Below the pieces are notes generated by a model. It was not told the DNA's origin. It saw only the letters and a list, made by a program, of their open reading frames with translations, and did no database searches. The position numbers were made by a program, and so were the translations under genes. From assembly GCA_947367415.1 (NCBI GenBank), contig CANBEE010000179.1:1-5704 (forward strand): 5,704 nucleotides of DNA. Reading direction: 5' to 3'. Shown piece after piece: positions 1 to 5,391 of the stretch (position 1 is the stretch's first letter; each line of letters opens with the position of its first letter). Origin of the DNA: an uncultured Bacteroidales bacterium. GTDB lineage: Bacteria; Bacteroidota; Bacteroidia; Bacteroidales; Bacteroidaceae.

Positions 1-384
1 GTCGTCCCACTGCGCGAGGAGATAGCCTTCTTACAGGAATATGTAGCCCTGCAGAAGGTAAGGTTTGCCGACGGATTCGAGGTAAGGTACGACATCACCG
101 ACGAAGCCATGCGACGCATGGTAGTGCCGTGTGCCGTACAGCTACTTGTAGAGAATGCCTTCAAGCACAATGCAGTGAACGTAGACAATCCCCTACACAT
201 CACCATATCGTCCCATGAGGACCAACTTGTAATAGAGAACAACATATTGCCCAAATATACACGTGAGGCATCGACCGGGCTCGGACAGAAATACATCCGT
301 GAGCACTACCACACCCTATCGGCACAAGACATGGTGACCGACTGCAACGAAGAGCGCTACCGGGTATCGATACCGCTACTATAA
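1..384 (+). CDS. LytS/YehU-type sensor histidine kinase, C-terminal part (5' end outside window)
   Basis: The frame is open from base 1 and ends at TAA 384, giving 127 residues. It would be the C-terminal end of a membrane sensor kinase that phosphorylates the response regulator encoded next. Visible residues 8-22 (IAFLQEYVALQKVRF) match the region just after the phospho-accepting His in the His_kinase family (PF06580). Residues 43-57 (PCAVQLLVENAFKHN) are the ATP-binding N box with the ENAFKHN core. STGLGQKYIREHY (91-103) is a slightly divergent G box, where GLGLxNIxxRY is usual. The phospho-accepting His, the sensor and any membrane segments lie upstream of the window. An ATG at 109 is in frame but falls inside the conserved domain and is not the start. 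The gene is followed after 20 bases by a LytTR regulator, the classical kinase-regulator order. Its signal is unknown. The family call is secure; function beyond that is not visible. Confidence 0.88.
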   Translation, partial: VVPLREEIAFLQEYVALQKVRFADGFEVRYDITDEAMRRMVVPCAVQLLVENAFKHNAVNVDNPLHITISSHEDQLVIENNILPKYTREASTGLGQKYIREHYHTLSAQDMVTDCNEERYRVSIPLL

Positions 385-404
385 CACACAACACCCATAC
401 ACCC

Positions 405-1148
405 ATGACAGCACTAATCATAGAAGATGAAATAATGGCGCAGCACAACCTCGTGAGAATGCTAGGACAGTACTGCGCCGACCTCACCGTGATAGGCACA
501 GTCACCTCCGTAGCCAGTGCGGTAGAATGGCTGCAAACCCCCTCGCACAAGCCAGACATACTATTCATGGACGTCGAGCTGGCCGATGGCGTGTGCTTCG
601 AGATATTCCGAAAGGTAGATGTAGAGGGAAAGGTCATCATGACTACCGCCTACGATACCTATGCCATCAAAGCCTTTGAGGCGGGTAGCGTAGATTATCT
701 GCTCAAGCCCATTGCACCTGAGGCCTTGCAGCGTGCCGTGTCGCGTTGCCGTGCCCGAAGCGAAAAACCAGATATGGTTGCCGTGATGAATAACCTATCT
801 GAACCCAAACGCTATAGGGAACGTTTGGTGGTAAAGTTCAATGATCGTATAGTCCCTGTTCCTACAGCGGATATTGCCTATATATGCTCTGAGGAGAAGT
901 GCAACTATGTGGTCACATCGGCTGCTTGCCGCTATGTGCTTGATGCATCGCTCGATGTGGTGTCCGAAGTGCTCGACCCTGAGAAGTTCTTCAAGATTTC
1001 GCGTAGCTGTATCATAGCCTCAAATGGTATCAAGAGCATTGTGAAGCAGAGTGGACGCTTGCGCATAGTCCCCTTTGTGGAATCGCCTGTGGAACTCACC
1101 GTGAGCCGATCGCGGGTGGATGATTTCATGGCTTGGCTGGAGCGGTAG
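405..1148 (+). CDS. LytTR-family (LytR/AlgR) two-component response regulator
   Basis: A complete 247-residue protein of the usual length for the family. Residues 1-120 form a receiver domain: acidic pair E7/D8, phospho-acceptor D56 in DILFMDVEL, T80/T81 in IMTTAYD, and K101 in YLLKP. Residues about 138-246 form a LytTR DNA-binding domain, with ERLVVKFNDRIVPV at its start, FFKISRSCIIASNGIK (195-210), and the C-terminal VSRSRVDDFMAWL (233-245). The likely role is phosphorylation-controlled DNA binding as a cytoplasmic transcription regulator, activated by the kinase encoded just upstream; the pair is probably one operon. The ATG at 405 is chosen because the receiver starts immediately (MTALIIEDE). 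No Shine-Dalgarno sequence is evident in the 20-base spacer, as is common in Bacteroidetes. Target genes cannot be read from the sequence. The downstream malQ cluster is convergent, so control of it would be speculation. Confidence 0.93.
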   Translation: MTALIIEDEIMAQHNLVRMLGQYCADLTVIGTVTSVASAVEWLQTPSHKPDILFMDVELADGVCFEIFRKVDVEGKVIMTTAYDTYAIKAFEAGSVDYLLKPIAPEALQRAVSRCRARSEKPDMVAVMNNLSEPKRYRERLVVKFNDRIVPVPTADIAYICSEEKCNYVVTSAACRYVLDASLDVVSEVLDPEKFFKISRSCIIASNGIKSIVKQSGRLRIVPFVESPVELTVSRSRVDDFMAWLER

Positions 1149-1161
1149 GCAATTGACGAGG

Positions 1162-1176
1162 ACACGCAAAGCGTGT
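1162..1176. other. Small perfect hairpin after the response regulator
   Basis: The stem is ACACGC (1162-1167) pairing with GCGTGT (1171-1176) around an AAA loop, 13 bases after the response-regulator stop. There is no T tract on either side, so it does not fit a standard intrinsic terminator. It may be part of the repeat-rich convergent spacer or help protect the mRNA 3' end. Confidence 0.4.
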
Positions 1177-1199
1177 ACGATAACAGAAAATACGATAAG

Positions 1200-1250
1200 T
1201 GTCATCCCAAGCAAAGCGAGAGACTCTCACTCACTCCGTCTCGAGATGAC
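1200..1250. repeat. Imperfect palindromic intergenic repeat (REP/MITE-like)
   Basis: The ends are exact inverted copies: GTCATC (1201-1206) and GATGAC (1245-1250). A second inner pairing is CGAGA (1217-1221) with TCTCG (1239-1243). The left arm, GTCATCCCAAGCAAAGCGAG, closely resembles the dispersed GTCAT-CCGAGC-AAGCGAG type of palindrome often seen in intergenic DNA of Bacteroidetes and other phyla (recognised from memory). It lies between two convergent genes, where it could fold in both transcripts and act as a bidirectional transcript end. No transposase is associated with it. Dispersal in this genome cannot be checked from one window. Confidence 0.55.
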
Positions 1251-1254
1251 AATT

Positions 1255-1283
1255 AAACTCTAAACTCACAAACTCAAAAACTT
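1255..1283. repeat. Short A-rich array of degenerate 7-8 nt units
   Basis: Four consecutive units AAACTCT, AAACTCAC, AAACTCA and AAAACTT follow the palindromic repeat and end 8 bases before the malQ stop. They are near-copies of AAACTCA. The same 7-nt periodicity appears in the repeat inside malQ, although the unit sequence differs. The array may be replication-slippage sequence. No function can be assigned. Confidence 0.45.
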
Positions 1284-1291
1284 ACCTCCCT

Positions 1292-3754
1292 TCATCGTCC
1301 AGCCTGACGGACGAGGCGACCTACCAGACGGTTGAGGTCTTCGGCCTCGAGGAGCTCTTCCAGGGTGAGGTGCATGCGGTAGCGCCAGTAGTGATTTGAG
1401 TTGGCAGGTACGTTGATGCGCTCGAAGGCTGGGTCGGGGTAGCGCAGATGCTCGTCCATGGCCATCCAGTCCTGCAAAGGGAGGATGGTGAGCATGGCAG
1501 GCGAGTCGAGGTGCTGGCGCACGATGCTCTCGCATATCCATGCCTCACACTCCCTAGGTGCCTTGCCGCGCTGGTGCAGCATCTCGTTCCAGTAGCGCTG
1601 GGTGAGTGTGGGGTCTTCTTCCCACCAACCGCGTATACCGCTCATGTCGTGGGTAGAGGTGGTACATACGGAGTAGTAGGGGTAGTTGGCCGGGTTGTCG
1701 AAAGTGCATCCATAGGCTTTGGGCATACGCTGTATCTCAAGTGAGAGGATGCGCAGCTCGTTCATCACGGTGGGCACGCAAGCGGGTATCATGCCGAGGT
1801 CCTCGCCGCAGACGAGCATGTCGGTGGCATCGATGAGGGCGGGCAGCTTCTTCATGGCTTCGCGGTACCAGAAGTCGTTGTGGCGATGGTAGAAGAAGTG
1901 GTCGTGAAGTGCGTAGAATGCCTTGCGCTCGTTCTCGGGTAGGGCCTTGAATGACTCGGTATCGAAGCCGTTGATACGCGGGTGGTAGGTGCCGGGTTGA
2001 TAGGGGTCCTCCACGAAGAGCACATCGGTCTCGTCGCCCATGGTGAAGGGGGTGGCATGACGTTCCTTGCAGAAGGCGATACCCCATTGTGTAATCTCGT
2101 CAACGGTGAATGGCATGGCAGGATTGAAGTGGCCCAGCAGACCGCTCTTGGTGGTACAGGGAATCTCCCAGATGCGGAAGAAGCCGAGGATATGGTCGAT
2201 GCGGTAGGCATCGAAGTAGTCGGCCATCTTGGTGAAGCGGCGTGCAAACCACTGGTAGCGCTCGGCAGCCATGGCTTGCCAGTTGTAGGTGGGGAAGCCC
2301 CAGTTCTGTCCGTCGCGGGCAAAGGCATCGGGTGGTGCGCCGGCTTGGCTTTCCAGGCAGAAGAGTCCGGGATTGCTCCATGCTTCCACGCTGGTGCGGC
2401 TGATGCCGATAGGTATGTCGCCCTTGAGCACTACGCCATGCTTGTGGGCATAGTCGGCGGCGTGCTTGAGCTGCTTGTGCAGGTGATACTGTATATAAAG
2501 GTAGAGGCCTGTATCTTTGGGGTTCTTGTTGTCTCTGATGCAGCAGAACTCGGCATAGGGAACGAGCCACGATTCGTTGTCCTTGAAGAAACGCTTGTAG
2601 GCGGGTGAAGCAAGTGTCTGCTCGCCCTCTTGTGCGAAGATGCGGTGCAGATAGTCCCACTTGGCGATGACTACGGCGTCGAAGTCGACCTGTGGCAGCT
2701 TGTTCAGCTCTTTCTGTTGTTTGCGGAACTCCTTCATGGCCTCCTTGTCGGTGAGTACGCCCACTTCTTCGAGGCGGATGTACATGGGGTTGAGGGCAAA
2801 GCAGGTGATGGCGTTGTAGGGGTACGACTCGTGCCAGTTGCGGTTCATGGTGGTGTCGTTCACGGGCAGCAGCTGCAGGAAGCATTGGCCTGTCTTGGCA
2901 GCCCAGTCGACCATGAGGGGTATGTCGGAGAATTCGCCGATACCGAAGCTCTTCTTTGAGCGCAGGGAGAATACGGGGATGGCTACACCGGCACCGCGCC
3001 AATGCTCTTGCGGGTCGCGCAGGGTGTAGGTGCGCAGTACACGCAGGCTCGCATCGCTGTTGTTGTCGATGTGGAGGGTGCGATTCTCGCCGGGCTCCCA
3101 AGCAATTAATTGACAATTGACAGTTGACAATTGACAGTTATTGGCCTCCGGATGGAGGTTTTCGTTATCGTTACAGCCCTCGGCTGTCTTCTCAAGGACT
3201 ATAAACTTGAACTCACAGCTCTCGCCCAGCTCGCCTTTGTCGAGCCACAGCTGCCATTCGGTGCCGTGAGGCTCCATGATGCGTGCGCGGCTGGTGTCCC
3301 AGGCGCCCAATGCTTTAGCATCGCCACATACGGCGAGCACTTGGTCCTTACGTATGGTAGGGGCTTCGCAGCAGATGCAGATGCCCGATGCACCATGTGG
3401 GGTAGTGCTGTGTGTGTCGTGGGCGAAGATGGCGCGTGTGAAGGCCGATGAGTAGAAGGGGGCCAGCTCCGAGCGGTCTACCCAGCGGTCGCTGATGTGT
3501 ACATGTCCGTGCAGCGTGTCGGGCAATGTGTGGTGACGCCATTCGGTGCGTTTGATGTTGCCGTTCTCCATCACCACAAAGGTGTAGGGAGCCGAGGGTT
3601 TGTAGTCGCCCTCTACGGTCACGAACCAGCGTCCCTCGCCATCGGTCTGCATGGGGAGTGTCGGGGTATTATGTACGTTAGCTACTGTGGTGAATGCCAG
3701 ATGCAGGCTTTCACCCCATTGGGTGTTGTAGTGTAGAGTGATTGTGAGTTTCAT
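1292..3754 (-). CDS. malQ: 4-alpha-glucanotransferase (amylomaltase), CBM20-CBM20-GH77
   Basis: An 820-residue enzyme that transfers alpha-1,4-glucan segments between malto-oligosaccharides and glucose, in maltodextrin and glycogen metabolism. It is expected in the cytoplasm: there is no signal peptide, and the start MKLTITLHYN goes straight into a beta strand. Residues about 1-105 and 123-228 are two starch-binding CBM20 domains; the second has the CGDAKALGAWD signature and WEPGENRTL. GH77 begins near 250 (GVAIPVFSLRS...GIGEFSD). Predicted catalytic residues are nucleophile D520 (YRIDH), acid/base E651 (GEDLG) and transition-state stabiliser D703 (STHDM), all intact. Two CBM20 domains before GH77 is the layout of plant DPE2 and Bacteroidetes MalQ. 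The protein seems somewhat shorter than the roughly 890 residues I recall for Bacteroides relatives. It also has an unusual repeat-encoded insertion at about residues 193-216. The start lies 4 bases after the upstream hydrolase stop, suggesting co-transcription. Confidence 0.95.
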   Translation of the reverse strand: MKLTITLHYNTQWGESLHLAFTTVANVHNTPTLPMQTDGEGRWFVTVEGDYKPSAPYTFVVMENGNIKRTEWRHHTLPDTLHGHVHISDRWVDRSELAPFYSSAFTRAIFAHDTHSTTPHGASGICICCEAPTIRKDQVLAVCGDAKALGAWDTSRARIMEPHGTEWQLWLDKGELGESCEFKFIVLEKTAEGCNDNENLHPEANNCQLSTVNCQLIAWEPGENRTLHIDNNSDASLRVLRTYTLRDPQEHWRGAGVAIPVFSLRSKKSFGIGEFSDIPLMVDWAAKTGQCFLQLLPVNDTTMNRNWHESYPYNAITCFALNPMYIRLEEVGVLTDKEAMKEFRKQQKELNKLPQVDFDAVVIAKWDYLHRIFAQEGEQTLASPAYKRFFKDNESWLVPYAEFCCIRDNKNPKDTGLYLYIQYHLHKQLKHAADYAHKHGVVLKGDIPIGISRTSVEAWSNPGLFCLESQAGAPPDAFARDGQNWGFPTYNWQAMAAERYQWFARRFTKMADYFDAYRIDHILGFFRIWEIPCTTKSGLLGHFNPAMPFTVDEITQWGIAFCKERHATPFTMGDETDVLFVEDPYQPGTYHPRINGFDTESFKALPENERKAFYALHDHFFYHRHNDFWYREAMKKLPALIDATDMLVCGEDLGMIPACVPTVMNELRILSLEIQRMPKAYGCTFDNPANYPYYSVCTTSTHDMSGIRGWWEEDPTLTQRYWNEMLHQRGKAPRECEAWICESIVRQHLDSPAMLTILPLQDWMAMDEHLRYPDPAFERINVPANSNHYWRYRMHLTLEELLEAEDLNRLVGRLVRQAGR
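3107..3178 (-). other. Intergenic-looking insertion within the second CBM20 of malQ
   Basis: This stretch encodes about residues 193-216 of MalQ (GCNDNENLHPEANNCQLSTV, continuing NCQL). In Aspergillus niger glucoamylase CBM20 the binding residues K578 and W590 are 12 residues apart (recalled from the literature). The matching K183 and W219 here are 36 apart, an excess of 24 residues or 72 bases, so the frame is kept. The DNA holds a heptad repeat (3110-3137), a hairpin CCTCC/GGAGG (3145-3149 and 3154-3158) followed by TTTT, and the left arm of ACAGCC/GGCTGT (3173-3178 and 3182-3187). These look like non-coding DNA that became coding. The exact borders are inferred from the structural spacing, not from a target-site duplication. 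Confidence 0.6.
3110..3137. repeat. Heptad tandem repeat, TTGACA(A/G) x4
   Basis: Four perfect 7-bp units alternate TTGACAA, TTGACAG, TTGACAA, TTGACAG, equal to two copies of a 14-mer. They are flanked by AATTAA on the left (3104-3109) and TTA on the right. Read on the malQ strand they encode NCQLSTVNCQL. Short heptameric tandem repeats of this look are usually intergenic. A lone CAATTGAC in the gap after the response regulator (1150-1157) matches part of the unit. Confidence 0.85.
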
Positions 3755-3758
3755 TGCG

Positions 3759-5264
3759 TTATAGTTTTATTTTTTCTTTCTTCGGCTTTGATTCATTGTG
3801 CAGTCGGTCGAGGGCGGTCACTACGTAGGTGTATTTCACCTTGCCTCCTTCGTAGGTGAGCGGGAAGAAGGGTTGGGTAGTGAAGCCGGCAATCTTGGTG
3901 GCGTCGTTGAGGTTCACCTTTTCGCCTTGTGCAAAGCGGTATACGACATACTTCACCGGGCGGTTCATCTCGTCCTTGTATTTCGGGGCGGTCCAGCATA
4001 GTACGGGGCCGTCGTCGGTCCATATCACGGCAAGCTTGGTCACTCGCTTGGGTGCCTTCTTATCGATGAAGGGGTATCTGGGCTGCAGTGCCAGCCACTG
4101 GTGATAATCCTCGGCGAGTGCTGTGGCATACCCTCCCGCATCTTCGGCTACTGCCGATGCTGGCCATTGGCAGCTGCCTCCAATGCTCTCGTAGCTGCGC
4201 TGCAGCGCCATCTTGCGGGCTTGCTGGTGCTGTGTGGGGTTGGTGGCGTCGGTGGCCTTCACGGTGCGCATCACGTCCTGCCCTATGTAGAGCGGGCGGC
4301 CGTTGGCGTGCTCGGCCCACCAGCCTACGAGTGTCTCATAGTCGGCTGCCTTGTGCCCTATCTCCCAGTATACCTGCGGTATGGTGTAGTCGACCCAGCC
4401 CTTGTCGATCCAAAGTAGGATGTCGGCATACAGGTCATCGTAGTTTTGCAATCCATTGGTGAGGCTTCCCTCGGGGTCGCTCTTCTGGTTGCGGTAGATG
4501 CCGAAGGGCGATATGCCGAACTTCACCCAGGGCTTCACGCCGCGTATCGTGTGGTGCAGCTGCTCGATGAGGAGGTTCACATTGTCGCGTCGCCAGTCGC
4601 TCTTGTCGGTAAATCCGCGGGGGTCGGCACGGAACGATGCCTCGTCGTCGAACTCAATGCCTGCCACGGGGTAGGGGTAGAAGTAGTCGTCGATATGCAG
4701 TCCGTCGACGTCGTAGCGCTTCACGATGTCGGTCACGATGGCACAGATGTAGTCGCGGTTGTCCTGCAGGGCAGGATTGAAGATGAGCATCCCGTCGAAA
4801 TGAACGAAGCGCTCGGGGTCTTTCTTATAGGGGTGCTTCAGTCCCAGGCTCTTGGTGCCCTTTGTCTTGGCGCGGTAGGGGTTTATCCATGCGTGCAGCT
4901 CCATGCCACGCTTGTGGCACTCGTCAATCATCCACTGCAGGGGGTCCCAGAATGGCTCGGGGGCCACACCCTGCTCGCCTGTGAGGTAGCGGCTCCAGGG
5001 CTCGTAGTAGGAGAGGTAGAGTGCATCGGCCTCGGGACGCACCTGGAAGATGATGGCATTGATACCGGCCCGCTGCAGGGCGTCGAGCTGGGTGGTCAGG
5101 GTCTGCTGCATCTCGGCAGAGTCCAGGCCCGCCAGCACGCGGGCATGGCCTGCGCTGAGGGTCCCCTGGCGCACCATGGCGATCAGGTTCTCCGGCAGCG
5201 TCAGCAGACGCAGCGGTGCCGGAATACACGTCCCAGGGAGCGACCTTACCGGTCTCGAAGTCAC
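3759..5264 (-). CDS. GHL10-type (family 10-like) glycosyl hydrolase; native part about 3759-5120, N-terminus replaced by foreign sequence
   Basis: The open frame encodes 501 residues, but only about residues 50-501 look native. Residues 52-400 match the GHL10 hydrolase family (PF02638), a TIM-barrel: QLDALQRAGINAIIFQVRPEADALY (59-83), HAWINPYR (124-131), DGLHIDDYFYPYP (187-199, with D192/D193 the likely acidic site), WVKFGISPFGIYRN, and NYDDLYADILLWIDKGWVDYTIPQVYWEIGH. Residues about 405-501 look like a fibronectin type III-like beta domain, common at the C-terminus of these proteins. Relatives normally start with a signal or lipoprotein peptide and a first strand like REFRGVWIxT; both are missing here. 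Residues 17-47 are instead ParB-like and 1-15 are an out-of-frame reading of another fragment, so the ATG at 5264 is not the true start. The protein is probably secreted or periplasmic when intact. Substrate unknown; an upstream position in the malQ unit hints at oligosaccharide use. Confidence 0.85.
   Translation of the reverse strand: MTSRPVRSLPGTCIPAPLRLLTLPENLIAMVRQGTLSAGHARVLAGLDSAEMQQTLTTQLDALQRAGINAIIFQVRPEADALYLSYYEPWSRYLTGEQGVAPEPFWDPLQWMIDECHKRGMELHAWINPYRAKTKGTKSLGLKHPYKKDPERFVHFDGMLIFNPALQDNRDYICAIVTDIVKRYDVDGLHIDDYFYPYPVAGIEFDDEASFRADPRGFTDKSDWRRDNVNLLIEQLHHTIRGVKPWVKFGISPFGIYRNQKSDPEGSLTNGLQNYDDLYADILLWIDKGWVDYTIPQVYWEIGHKAADYETLVGWWAEHANGRPLYIGQDVMRTVKATDATNPTQHQQARKMALQRSYESIGGSCQWPASAVAEDAGGYATALAEDYHQWLALQPRYPFIDKKAPKRVTKLAVIWTDDGPVLCWTAPKYKDEMNRPVKYVVYRFAQGEKVNLNDATKIAGFTTQPFFPLTYEGGKVKYTYVVTALDRLHNESKPKKEKIKL
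5124..5219 (-). pseudogene. ParB-like HTH fragment (foreign piece at chimeric junction)
   Basis: Read in the same frame as the GHL10 hydrolase, this piece gives APLRLLTLPENLIAMVRQGT followed by LSAGHARVLAGL. That is the wording of the ParB/Spo0J helix-turn-helix region (typically LRLLxLPxxVxxxVxxGxLSAGHARALLxL), which binds parS DNA in chromosome segregation. Only about 32 residues are present, without the N-terminal CTP-binding GERR motif or the C-terminal dimer domain. It has no relation to the hydrolase it adjoins. The codon choice (CTG, GCC, CGC) fits a GC-rich donor such as a gut Clostridia member, which is an inference. It is best explained as a mis-joined read. Confidence 0.7.
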
Positions 5265-5391
5265 CGTTGTAGATGTAACCGTCGAAGGAAGGATCCTTCA
5301 GCTCGGACACAACGATATCGTCCACGTAGACGTCCTCAGCTACGCCGTTACCGCCGCCGGAGAAGTTCAGCAGGGTGGAGGTGGTGGTGGC
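5206..5391 (-). pseudogene. Carbohydrate-binding-module fragment (foreign piece, both ends cut)
   Basis: On the minus strand, in a different frame from the ParB-like piece, this reads TSTLLNFSGGGNGVAEDVYV, then DDIVVSELKDPSFDGYIYNG, then DFETGKVAPWDVYSGTAAS. The first half looks like the last strands of one beta-sandwich module (LNFSG...VYVDDIVVSEL). The second half is the start of another (YNGDFETGKVAPWDVYSGT), as in tandem CBM4/9-type modules of secreted glycosidases of Firmicutes. No start or stop belongs to it. An ATG at 5325 falls mid-domain; from there the frame stays open to 4924, but after about 5206 it only reads the ParB and hydrolase DNA out of frame. The module family is uncertain; the fragment nature is clear. 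Confidence 0.6.

Noticed and set aside
200..640. A minus-strand frame opposite the kinase and regulator
   Set aside because: Ser/Cys-rich antisense shadow of two well-supported genes.
1162..1176. The ACACGC/GCGTGT hairpin as an intrinsic terminator
   Set aside because: The stem is 6 bp and has no T run on either strand.
2100..3116. A 338-codon minus-strand open frame inside malQ
   Set aside because: The Arg/His/Pro-rich translation has no domain pattern and overlaps the conserved GH77 reading in another frame.
3110..3137. The heptad array as a CRISPR or iteron array
   Set aside because: Units are 7 bp with no spacers, only four copies, and they lie inside an intact coding frame.
4924..5325. 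A 133-codon minus-strand frame beginning MDDIVVSELK
   Set aside because: Only the first 40 or so codons are a real CBM fragment; the rest reads the ParB-like piece and the hydrolase out of frame. The ATG is internal to a domain.
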